A stretch of 34,441 nucleotides of DNA, from positions 1 to 34,441 of the forward strand of contig CAMOYS010000006.1 of NCBI GenBank assembly GCA_946630435.1, read 5' to 3'. Positions 1 to 7,836 of the stretch are shown here, one piece after another; position 1 is the first letter of the stretch; the number at the start of each line of letters is the position of its first letter. Below the pieces are notes generated by a model. The model worked only from the letters and a program-made list of their open reading frames with translations, was not told where the DNA came from and ran no database searches. The position numbers and the translations under genes were made by a program. Source of the DNA: an uncultured Caryophanales bacterium (lineage in GTDB: Bacteria; Bacillota_I; Bacilli_A; RFN20; CAG-826).

Positions 1-75
1 CATCATTACCCTTATATCAAAACATATCTAGTACAAAAAGATTTCGACCAAAACAACAGTGCAATGCTATTTTAG
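1..75 (+). CDS. Possible C-terminal tail of an upstream gene truncated by the window edge (HHYPYIKTYLVQKDFDQNNSAMLF*)
   Basis: Frame 1 is open from base 1 to TAG at 73-75 and is followed by a hairpin/poly-T element at 92-148; very short, so tentative. Confidence 0.3.
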   Translation, partial: HHYPYIKTYLVQKDFDQNNSAMLF

Positions 76-91
76 TCGAAGTTGTATATTT

Positions 92-148
92 ATCGACAAT
101 TGGAGGCACAATTGATTGCCAATACACGTACATAAAGGTGCGTGTTTT
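92..148 (+). repeat. Structured repeat copy A, two hairpins followed by T-run (terminator-like)
   Basis: 47/57 identical without gaps to 2680-2736; stems GGCA(105-108)/TGCC(117-120) and ACACGTAC(124-131)/GTGCGTGT(138-145), then TTTTT. Confidence 0.8.
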
Positions 149-1044
149 TATTTATATGAAATACAAAAGTAATCTAAAAATGCTTTAATGGTGTCCTGTC
201 CATCTAAACAAGTATCAATTAAATAGCCTTTTTCTTGATTCCAGTTTTTTAGGCCTCGATAATAGAACATCTTTTTGCTATCCAAGATAATGAACGGAAC
301 AATATTGTTTTTTAAACATTCCTTAAATGCGATTAGTCGCCCAACTCTACCATTGCCATCTTGGAAAGGGTGGATTCGTTCAAATTTGACATGAAACTCC
401 ACTATTTCTTCGAAAGCATGATTTTCTTTTTTATTATAATCATCAAGAAGTTTGTGCATTTCTGAAGCCACTAATCTAGGATTAGTTGTTTCCATGCCTC
501 CAACTTCATTTGGCAACTTTTTATATTCACCAACAGCAAAATAGGGAAGCCTTGAATCATTTGTGTTCGATTTTAGTATTTTATGTAGTTCTTTTATGAA
601 TGGTTCACTAAGTTGATAATTAGCAAAATCAATAACTCGATCGATTGCGGTAAAGTGATTAATTGTTTCAATGATATCATCAACTTTTTTGCTGGTGTTT
701 TTATCTACTCCAATAGTTCTCGTTTCAAAAATATACCTAGTTTCATCGTGAGTTAATTCATTGCCTTCAATATGATTTGAATTATATGTGAGATCAATCA
801 TTAATTTATAATAAATGCCACCTTTAACCTGATTGTTCTTTTCAAAACGAAGCCTTTCTAATAAATAATTTTTGTTTTCTTTTTCATTGCTTCTAATAGG
901 TTTTTTGGTACCTTCAGGAATCATCCAAGTCTTTCCAACTAAAATAGCGCCTTCTACTCTGCCTAAGGCGCAGTAATTGCGGACACTTCTTTCCGATAAA
1001 TTCCATTTAATAGATGCTTCTTTGACTGTTATGAATTTATTCAT
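148..1044 (-). CDS. Fic family protein with N-terminal helix-turn-helix
   Basis: Fic motif HPFQDGNGRVGR; class II inhibitory-type motif SNHIEGN; N-terminal 'ITVKEASIKWNLSERSVRNYCALGRV' resembles a MerR/excisionase-type HTH. Confidence 0.9.
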   Translation of the reverse strand: MNKFITVKEASIKWNLSERSVRNYCALGRVEGAILVGKTWMIPEGTKKPIRSNEKENKNYLLERLRFEKNNQVKGGIYYKLMIDLTYNSNHIEGNELTHDETRYIFETRTIGVDKNTSKKVDDIIETINHFTAIDRVIDFANYQLSEPFIKELHKILKSNTNDSRLPYFAVGEYKKLPNEVGGMETTNPRLVASEMHKLLDDYNKKENHAFEEIVEFHVKFERIHPFQDGNGRVGRLIAFKECLKNNIVPFIILDSKKMFYYRGLKNWNQEKGYLIDTCLDGQDTIKAFLDYFCISYK

Positions 1045-1050
1045 AACAAT

Positions 1051-1078
1051 ATTATATACTTATCGGCAAGAAATGCAA
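1051..1078 (-). promoter_or_regulatory. Predicted fic promoter: TTGCAT-16 bp-TATAAT
   Basis: Reverse strand reads TTGCATttcttgccgataagtaTATAAT immediately upstream of the fic ATG. Confidence 0.6.
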
Positions 1079-1111
1079 TAGTTTATTATTCTTATCTATT
1101 TTTTGCCGATA
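1061..1111. repeat. Inverted repeat TATCGGCAA...TTGCCGATA
   Basis: Perfect 9-bp arms at 1061-1069 and 1103-1111; left arm lies inside the predicted fic promoter spacer. Confidence 0.8.
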
Positions 1112-1207
1112 GTATGTGTGCGGACAATTGGACTTCACTGCCCGTATGTGTATCGACAATTGATCTTAAAACCATGTCCGTGTATCGACATTTAAGGGCA
1201 TCATGAT
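1112..1207 (+). repeat. Three direct repeats with exact 32-bp period (iteron-like)
   Basis: gtatgtgtgcggacaattgga (1112), gtatgtgtatcgacaattgat (1144), gtccgtgtatcgacatttaag (1176). Confidence 0.85.
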
Positions 1208-1238
1208 TGAAATAGTCCCAAGAAAATGGGATTTTTTC

Positions 1239-1266
1239 TTGAAAAATATAGTATTTATATTACAAT
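1239..1266 (+). promoter_or_regulatory. Predicted promoter TTGAAA-16 bp-TACAAT for the ATPase gene
   Basis: Located 48 bp upstream of the ATG at 1314, which is preceded by GGAG at 1301-1304. Confidence 0.5.
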
Positions 1267-1313
1267 ATACTCGAAAGTTAGTAACTTTAAAGTATATAAA
1301 GGAGTATTTAACT

Positions 1314-2672
1314 ATGTTTGTAGGTAGAGAAAAAGAATTAAGGCAACTAAATCGCGCTTTTGAATCAAAAAGCAAAGAATTAGGTGTTATTTATGGAAGA
1401 CGTAGAATCGGAAAAACAAAGCTTATCGATCACTTTGTGAAAGACAAGCCACATTTGTTTTATCAGGCAAAAGAGGATAGTTCATATGGCAATTTACGTT
1501 CATTTTCTTATGAATTAAATAAATTGATGTCTTTGCCTTTAGATTTTGTATATTCAAGTTGGCAAGCTGCTTTAGATGCTTTATCTGGATTTTTTAAAAA
1601 TTCTAGATTTATTTTATGCATCGATGAATATCCATTTATTACTAAGCAAGATAAATCGTTCTCGTCTGTTATCGAAGAATTTTATGATCATTCAAATGAC
1701 AATTTAATGTTATTAATTTCTGGATCCGATGTATCTTTTCTTAAAAAAGAAATAAGAAATAAGAAATCCCCGTTATATAAAAGAAAGACATTTGAGATGA
1801 ATGTACAAAAGCTTCCATTAGAAGAGGCTTTGCAATTCTTTAATGGTGTTGATAAAGAAACAACATGTTCTTTTCTATCACTTATGTCCACTTTCCCTTA
1901 TTACTTATCTGCAATCAATACAAATAATACATTTGAAGATGAAATTAAGAGATTGGTAATAAACGAATATGGTCCATTTTTCAATCTTCCAGAAAACGTT
2001 TTATCAAAATCAAACAAACCAGATATTTATAACGCTATTCTATTCGCAATCGCTAATAGAAAAACAAACATATCAGACATTTCTACATTCATTAAAGAAG
2101 AAACGGGAAAAGTTTCTAAATATTTAACGACTCTATTAGATTCAGAAGTTGTTGGAAAAAGAACTACATTCAATGGAAACAAGAAAAACAATTACTATGT
2201 AATAACAGATCCTCTTCTTAAATTTTGGTATAAAGTTGTATACCCAAATCAAGGCAGAATTATTATCAATCCTGATATGATTTTTGACGAAATAAAAACA
2301 GACTTAAAACAAGCTGTCGAATTTGGATTTGAAGATGTATCTTTACTTTATCTCAATAAACTCAATAGAACCGGAAAACTTGGTCGCGTTTATCCAGAAA
2401 TACAAACATTCAAAGCAGACAATACGAGATTGGGAAGATCGGTAGAAATAGATGGTTTAGCAGAACAAGATGGTCACTTATTAGTTGTTGAATGCAAATA
2501 TAGAAAAGATATATTCACATTAGAAATGTTCGAGCATCTCAAAGAAAGCGATTCTATATTTAATAAGAATTTAATAAGGGAATACTATCTATTTTCTAAA
2601 TCCGGTTTTGATGAAAAAATAAAAGAAACATTCAATGTTAAGCTAATTGATTTAAATACCTTACTCTCATAA
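1314..2672 (+). CDS. AAA ATP-binding protein (archaeal-type ATPase family) with C-terminal DUF234/PD-(D/E)xK-like domain
   Basis: Starts MFVGREKELRQL; Walker A-like GRRRIGKTKL; 'LILCIDEYPF'-type Walker B (FILCIDEYPF); C-terminal EIDGLAEQDGHLLVVECKYR. Start moved from 1203 to 1314 because of RBS GGAG. Confidence 0.85.
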   Translation: MFVGREKELRQLNRAFESKSKELGVIYGRRRIGKTKLIDHFVKDKPHLFYQAKEDSSYGNLRSFSYELNKLMSLPLDFVYSSWQAALDALSGFFKNSRFILCIDEYPFITKQDKSFSSVIEEFYDHSNDNLMLLISGSDVSFLKKEIRNKKSPLYKRKTFEMNVQKLPLEEALQFFNGVDKETTCSFLSLMSTFPYYLSAINTNNTFEDEIKRLVINEYGPFFNLPENVLSKSNKPDIYNAILFAIANRKTNISDISTFIKEETGKVSKYLTTLLDSEVVGKRTTFNGNKKNNYYVITDPLLKFWYKVVYPNQGRIIINPDMIFDEIKTDLKQAVEFGFEDVSLLYLNKLNRTGKLGRVYPEIQTFKADNTRLGRSVEIDGLAEQDGHLLVVECKYRKDIFTLEMFEHLKESDSIFNKNLIREYYLFSKSGFDEKIKETFNVKLIDLNTLLS

Positions 2673-2679
2673 TTCATTA

Positions 2680-2736
2680 ATCGACAATTGGAGACATCAT
2701 TGATTGTCAAGACACATACGAAAAAGTGTGTGTTTT
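2680..2736 (+). repeat. Structured repeat copy B, two hairpins followed by T-run (terminator of ATPase gene)
   Basis: Homologous to 92-148; stems GACA(2693-2696)/TGTC(2705-2708) and ACACATAC(2712-2719)/GTGTGTGT(2726-2733), then TTTT. Confidence 0.8.
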
Positions 2737-2745
2737 CTATATTTT

Positions 2746-4056
2746 TCAATTAGTTTTATTAACCCCATGAGGAATCTTTTTCCACTTTACTTCTTTAACA
2801 AACATCGCTTCTAAATCTAATGGAACTTGTAGCAAGAAGAAGAAAGGCGACAATAAGGCTCCAAAGAATAAAGGCCAGAATGGTTGCTTTCTATATCTTC
2901 CACGAGAACCAATAAGAATAGCTAAAACAGTGATATACGAAGAAATAAAGAACGATGCAATTGTTTTAATAATGCCAAATAAAGCACCAGTATTCCAAGA
3001 CATAAATAAATTCTGATACCAAGTCAGATCAGCGTTCCAATATAAGAATGCTTCCTCTAAAGAAACGCCAAATAAAGGCGATAAAAGTAGTAAGAGATAT
3101 TGCAAAGCAAAAATGAAGAATAATTGAAGAGGAATAAAAGAGTTAAATGTTAAGGCCACAAATAGAGAAACTTTATTCTTTTTAGTCTTATCAAACATAG
3201 CTTTGAAGAATCTAGTGAAGTATTTCTTACTAACTGTGTTTTGTCCTTTCGCCCATCTTAATCTCTGGTTCCACATTGTTTTAAAACGAGTTGGTTGTTC
3301 ATCATAAAACACGGCCTCATCGACATAATGAATTGTGTTACCTTCTAAAGTCTTATCCGCGCTGAATTCGATATCTTCAGTAATACTTGTGTAGTTCCAA
3401 CCATTTTCTAACATGCAAGTTGGAATAATGTAACCACATCCAGTAATACGGGTAGAGACATTGAAGTTTTCTCTTCCCACAAATGTTAATACGCAAGAGG
3501 CAGAGAAGTAATAGGCATACATCGCTGGCATCACACCATCTTTAATATTTAAAGAGTGACGGAAACTAGTTATCGCACACTTCTTATCAAAATGCACAAA
3601 AGCGTCATTCATTTTTGTAAAGTAATTTTTGCTAACGATATTATCCGCGTTCAAAATTAAAAAACCATCATAATCATGAATATTAATATGCTTAAATGCG
3701 TACTGGTAGGCAAAGCCTAAAGTGTTAGCTTTTGGATCGTTAAAGACAATCACATTAGCCCCTAGTTCTTTTGCCACTCTCGCTGTGTTATCTTTACAGT
3801 TATGGGCAATGATAAAGATATCTAATTTATCTTGAGGATAATCAGTGCTTCTAATGCTATTAATAAGTCGAGGGATGACATTTTCTTCATCTTTCGCAGA
3901 AATAATTAAGCCAAAACGACATTTCTCTTCGCTAGAAGGAAACTTCTTACGATGAAGTAAACTACTTACCGCAAAGAAAATGAAATTAAAGAGATAGATG
4001 CTCATTAAGATACTAATTATGAAGAAGATAATGTTAATAATACTAACGTAATTCAT
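2746..4056 (-). CDS. Glycosyltransferase family 2, membrane-associated
   Basis: GT-A-like N-terminus (GLIISAKDEENVIPRLINSI), ILNADNIV (DxD-like), QRLRWAKGQ (QxxRW) and flanking TM helices; start set to MNYVSII. Confidence 0.85.
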   Translation of the reverse strand: MNYVSIINIIFFIISILMSIYLFNFIFFAVSSLLHRKKFPSSEEKCRFGLIISAKDEENVIPRLINSIRSTDYPQDKLDIFIIAHNCKDNTARVAKELGANVIVFNDPKANTLGFAYQYAFKHINIHDYDGFLILNADNIVSKNYFTKMNDAFVHFDKKCAITSFRHSLNIKDGVMPAMYAYYFSASCVLTFVGRENFNVSTRITGCGYIIPTCMLENGWNYTSITEDIEFSADKTLEGNTIHYVDEAVFYDEQPTRFKTMWNQRLRWAKGQNTVSKKYFTRFFKAMFDKTKKNKVSLFVALTFNSFIPLQLFFIFALQYLLLLLSPLFGVSLEEAFLYWNADLTWYQNLFMSWNTGALFGIIKTIASFFISSYITVLAILIGSRGRYRKQPFWPLFFGALLSPFFFLLQVPLDLEAMFVKEVKWKKIPHGVNKTN

Positions 4057-4202
4057 ATGCCTAATAATTGTACTACTAAACATGTCACAGATGTGCCACA
4101 AATATTTGCTTATATAAACAATATAGTGGAAATATTAGATTGTGTGGGTTTTATTTTTTTATAGTTTTTATATTATTCTTTATAGTGATAGAATAGTTTG
4201 GA

Positions 4203-5129
4203 ATGAAAAAGAAGACTAAAAGACCTATTGTCAATGCGAGAAAAATTAACCAGATGCGATGCATCATTGGTTTAGCGATTTGTTCAATTGTTATTATTTT
4301 AACAATTGTTTCTTTAACACTAAATATTATTAACTTTTATCAAGATGAGTCTCCTGAATCAGGGATGGGTACTTTAAGAATGTTCACCACCCTTTCTAAT
4401 ATCGCTGCCACATTAGCGGCTTCTATTTGTGTCCCTTTCCAAATCGATGGTTTAAGAAAAAATAAATATAAGCTCCCATCTTGGGTTGTCGAAGTCATGT
4501 ATGTCGGCACTGTCGGTGTCGCCTTAACATTCGTGATTGCTATGAGCTTAATCAGCATCACTCAAGGGTTTACCTATGCGATGTTTGAAAAGTCAAATCT
4601 TTTCATGCATACGTTAAATCCAATATTTACCATTCTCTTATTTACTGTCGCTATCTCTGATACACGTATTAAATTCACTCATTTCTTCTACTCTATCATT
4701 CCAGTAACAATGTATTCATTTCTTTATTTCATGCTCGCGATTGTCACCAATGTTTGGAGAGACCATTACCATGTGAAAGAATATATGCCTTGGCCAGTAG
4801 CGTTACTACTCATCATTACAGTAGCATGCGCCGTTGCGTTATTATTAAGACTTTTACATAACCAGACTAATAAATATGTTAATAGGAACATTGAAAGATA
4901 CTATAAAGAATCTCCTGATTACGATTTCCCAAAAATCACAAATGCTTTGGAAAAACTCGCAGAAGTCGAATCAAAATTCTATTACGAAGGTGATGATATT
5001 TATATTCCAGTTGATATTATTAAAATACTATCAGATAGATATCAAACATCCGCTCTCCCTCTTGATATCCAATACGATATTTATCTAGAGAATTACTTGA
5101 GGAATATAAATCATAATAAAAAGAATTAA
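4203..5129 (+). CDS. Multi-pass membrane protein of unknown function
   Basis: About six hydrophobic segments; LRMFTTLSN motif; divergent from the GT2 gene. Confidence 0.7.
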   Translation: MKKKTKRPIVNARKINQMRCIIGLAICSIVIILTIVSLTLNIINFYQDESPESGMGTLRMFTTLSNIAATLAASICVPFQIDGLRKNKYKLPSWVVEVMYVGTVGVALTFVIAMSLISITQGFTYAMFEKSNLFMHTLNPIFTILLFTVAISDTRIKFTHFFYSIIPVTMYSFLYFMLAIVTNVWRDHYHVKEYMPWPVALLLIITVACAVALLLRLLHNQTNKYVNRNIERYYKESPDYDFPKITNALEKLAEVESKFYYEGDDIYIPVDIIKILSDRYQTSALPLDIQYDIYLENYLRNINHNKKN

Positions 5130-5182
5130 CAAAACCTATGGCTTGTCTCAGGGGTTTTATTTATATATAAAAAAGCTAATTT

Positions 5183-7348
5183 TTACTTAAAAATAAGAGA
5201 AATAATACTCTTTTTATTCTTATATTCGTAGCTATAGCTCTTGGATAAAGTCTTAACTAAAGTAACGCCAAAACCTCCAGGGGTGGTATCATCATCGCCC
5301 TTAGAAAGGTGTTTATGAGCATGTTTAACAAATGGGTTATAGTCTTCACCATTAGAGGAAATAACTACTTTAAGATCATCTTTTTCAAATGAGAAGTTAA
5401 GATCAATAACTAAATCTTCGCGTTTTTCATAAGTAATAAGATTATTAAGTAACTCATCTAAAGCAATACCAACATGGGCTTTTACTTCTTCATCGATTGA
5501 ACCATAAACTTTATAAAATTCTTCCATTGTTTCATCAATAATGGAGTAGTCTTTCTTCTCAAAATGAAGCGATAAAGAATTATCTTTTCTTTCTAAAACA
5601 ATCATAGTAATGTCATCAAATTGTTCTTCATCTTGGACGAAATCTTTAAGTTTATTATTAAAGTAGGCAAGTTTTTCGTTTAAGGATAAGTCCTTACATT
5701 CTTTTAACGTTTGAACAATACGCTCATAGCCAAATTCTTCATTATCTTTATTAATTGATTCATTTAAGCCATCAGTAAATGTGAATAAGGTATCTCCTTG
5801 AACAAATGGTGCTTTTTCTTCAATAAAGGTTAAATCTTCTTCGCCACCTAAAACAAAATTAGATGTTCCATCAAGCTTAATAATCTCGTTTTGATGGACT
5901 ATATATGGTTTTTCGTGGCCAGCATTAACAAATCTAATTTCATTATTTTTCGAATCAATAATCGCGACAAAAGCGGTAACAAATAAGGAAGAGTCATTAT
6001 TAATTGTTAATTCATTATTGACGGTTGCAATAGAGTCCACTAAAGAAAGACCACTTAAAATCTTTGCTTTAAGCAAGGTCTTAGCTTTCATCATAAACAT
6101 CGCTGCAGGTACGCCTTTGCCACTAACATCAGCGATTAATAAAACTAAATCATCACCATAATAGAAATAATCATAGAAGTCTCCACCTACTACTTTTGCA
6201 GGCTTAATATAAGCGCTAAGTTTAACGTTATTATCCATGAAATTTCTACTAGGAAGTGCGCTCAATTGAATATCTGAAGCAATAGAAAGTTCAGCTTCTC
6301 TTCTCTCATTTTCTTTAGCTTCTTGCTTAATAATATTGATGTAATTAACGATCTCTTGTTCCATGATTTCAAAGGAGGACGCTAAAGAAGCAATCTCATC
6401 ACGACTCTTAATATTTAATGGAACTGGAGTAATACCTTTATGTTCTTTCAAATCAGAAGAAATATTATCAGTTTGAGTAGTTAATTTATTTAAATTACGT
6501 GTGATTGTGAAATGGGATAAAAGCATATAAAGGGCGATTGATGCCACCATAACAGAAGAAATAATAATAATTTCATTGCCTAAAATTATACGGTCTTTTT
6601 TTGTAACTTCGTTTAAATCATATTCAATAAAGAAGTCGGCAACTTCAACTTGGTTACCTTCATCATCAGTTTGATAAATCGGAACAAAGCGGGTTAAATA
6701 TCCAGCAAGTTCAAATCCATAATAGTTTTCATCAACGATATCGATAACTTTATCAAACTCCTTAATGGAATAATGGCTTCCTGGAAGATGATAGAATCTA
6801 TCATTCTCATTTGGATTTGTTATTCGAGAATCCGCGACGAAAACAAGTCTAGTTTCGTTTTCAAGTTCATCTTTAAAACAAACATAGGCTGCACGACCAC
6901 CACTAGAAAGAAATGCTTCAGTAATAATATGGGTTAGTTCGCGATATTTACGTGCAAAATCAAAATAGGCTTGGCTACCAATCAATGAATTAGGATCAGG
7001 AAATATCCAAGGTGCTCTTTGTTGGAAATATTGTTCATATTCATCAAAATTATTATTGAAATCACCATTGAGAGTTTTGTCGTGAATGTCTGCGCGATTA
7101 TAAACATCGTTTCTAACGTAACTAACAACGTCTGCTAATTCTTCGGTAACAGTAGTTCCAGTCATTTCTCTCGTGTAATTAAATTCAACACTATATAAGC
7201 TTTGATCAATATTTGATATTAAAGTTTCCTTACTTCTATTCTGTTGGTTAATAGAAGAGATTGTTAAAGCTACTCCTGAACCAATTCCAGAAGCTAAAAT
7301 ACCTAAAATAGCAATCTTTAAAATAATAGGAAACTTAACTTTTTTCAT
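5183..7348 (-). CDS. SpoIIE/PP2C-type serine phosphatase with extracytoplasmic sensor, HAMP-like linker and C-terminal HATPase (RsbW-like) domain
   Basis: AYIKPAKVVGGDFYDYF, LLIADVSGKGVPAAMFM, FDDITMIVLER; C-terminal 'VGIALDELLNNLITYE...TPGGFGVTLVKTLS'; TM at N-terminus and ~aa 255-275. Confidence 0.9.
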   Translation of the reverse strand: MKKVKFPIILKIAILGILASGIGSGVALTISSINQQNRSKETLISNIDQSLYSVEFNYTREMTGTTVTEELADVVSYVRNDVYNRADIHDKTLNGDFNNNFDEYEQYFQQRAPWIFPDPNSLIGSQAYFDFARKYRELTHIITEAFLSSGGRAAYVCFKDELENETRLVFVADSRITNPNENDRFYHLPGSHYSIKEFDKVIDIVDENYYGFELAGYLTRFVPIYQTDDEGNQVEVADFFIEYDLNEVTKKDRIILGNEIIIISSVMVASIALYMLLSHFTITRNLNKLTTQTDNISSDLKEHKGITPVPLNIKSRDEIASLASSFEIMEQEIVNYINIIKQEAKENERREAELSIASDIQLSALPSRNFMDNNVKLSAYIKPAKVVGGDFYDYFYYGDDLVLLIADVSGKGVPAAMFMMKAKTLLKAKILSGLSLVDSIATVNNELTINNDSSLFVTAFVAIIDSKNNEIRFVNAGHEKPYIVHQNEIIKLDGTSNFVLGGEEDLTFIEEKAPFVQGDTLFTFTDGLNESINKDNEEFGYERIVQTLKECKDLSLNEKLAYFNNKLKDFVQDEEQFDDITMIVLERKDNSLSLHFEKKDYSIIDETMEEFYKVYGSIDEEVKAHVGIALDELLNNLITYEKREDLVIDLNFSFEKDDLKVVISSNGEDYNPFVKHAHKHLSKGDDDTTPGGFGVTLVKTLSKSYSYEYKNKKSIISLIFK

Positions 7349-7351
7349 TGT

Positions 7352-7648
7352 TTATTTAACAGTTAAAATATTACCAAAACCAGTAACCTTAAAAACTTCC
7401 CTACAAACATTATTAAGATTATGTATTTCTAATTTCTTATCTTCTTTAGCAAGGCTTTTCTTTAATGCGAGAAGTAAACGAAGGCCCGCTGAAGAGATAT
7501 ATTCAGTTTCTTTCATATCGAAAATGACTAATTCTTCCTTAATGTCTTCTTCTTCAATTCTTTTATTTAATTCGATGGATGAAACGGTATCAAGGCGACC
7601 ATTAAATTCAATAATCATTTCGTTTCCATGTTTGATTCTAATTTCCAT
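7352..7648 (-). CDS. STAS domain anti-sigma factor antagonist (RsbV/SpoIIAA-like)
   Basis: NGRLDTVSSIELNKRI...VIFDMKETEYISSAGLRLLLALKK. Confidence 0.9.
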   Translation of the reverse strand: MEIRIKHGNEMIIEFNGRLDTVSSIELNKRIEEEDIKEELVIFDMKETEYISSAGLRLLLALKKSLAKEDKKLEIHNLNNVCREVFKVTGFGNILTVK

Positions 7649-7667
7649 AGCAACCTCCAGTAATAAT

Positions 7668-7734
7668 TATTAATGAAATTCTATACGATTAATCAACCAC
7701 TTTGAATATGTATATGTTCAAAATTTCATTAATA
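7668..7734. repeat. 13-bp perfect inverted repeat TATTAATGAAATT / AATTTCATTAATA
   Basis: Arms 7668-7680 and 7722-7734 directly upstream of the STAS-SpoIIE operon. Confidence 0.8.
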
Positions 7735-7784
7735 GAATAAGACAAATTGAGAAAAACCGTTACTTTTTTATAAATTTATTCGAA

Positions 7785-7810
7785 TTAAAAAGTCCCAAAG
7801 ACAGGACTTC
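7785..7810 (-). terminator. Rho-independent terminator of the channel gene
   Basis: AAGTCC-loop-GGACTT followed by a T-run on the minus strand. Confidence 0.7.
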
Positions 7811-7836
7811 TTATATGAAATTTGGATAAAAATGGA

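Noticed and set aside
1112-1207. CRISPR array
   Set aside because: Only three imperfect units sharing about 20 of 32 bases in direct contact; no unique spacers and no cas genes
92-2736. Integron attC sites
   Set aside because: Flanking repeats are cassette-like but lack recognisable RYYYAAC/GTTRRRY core sites, and no integrase is visible in the window
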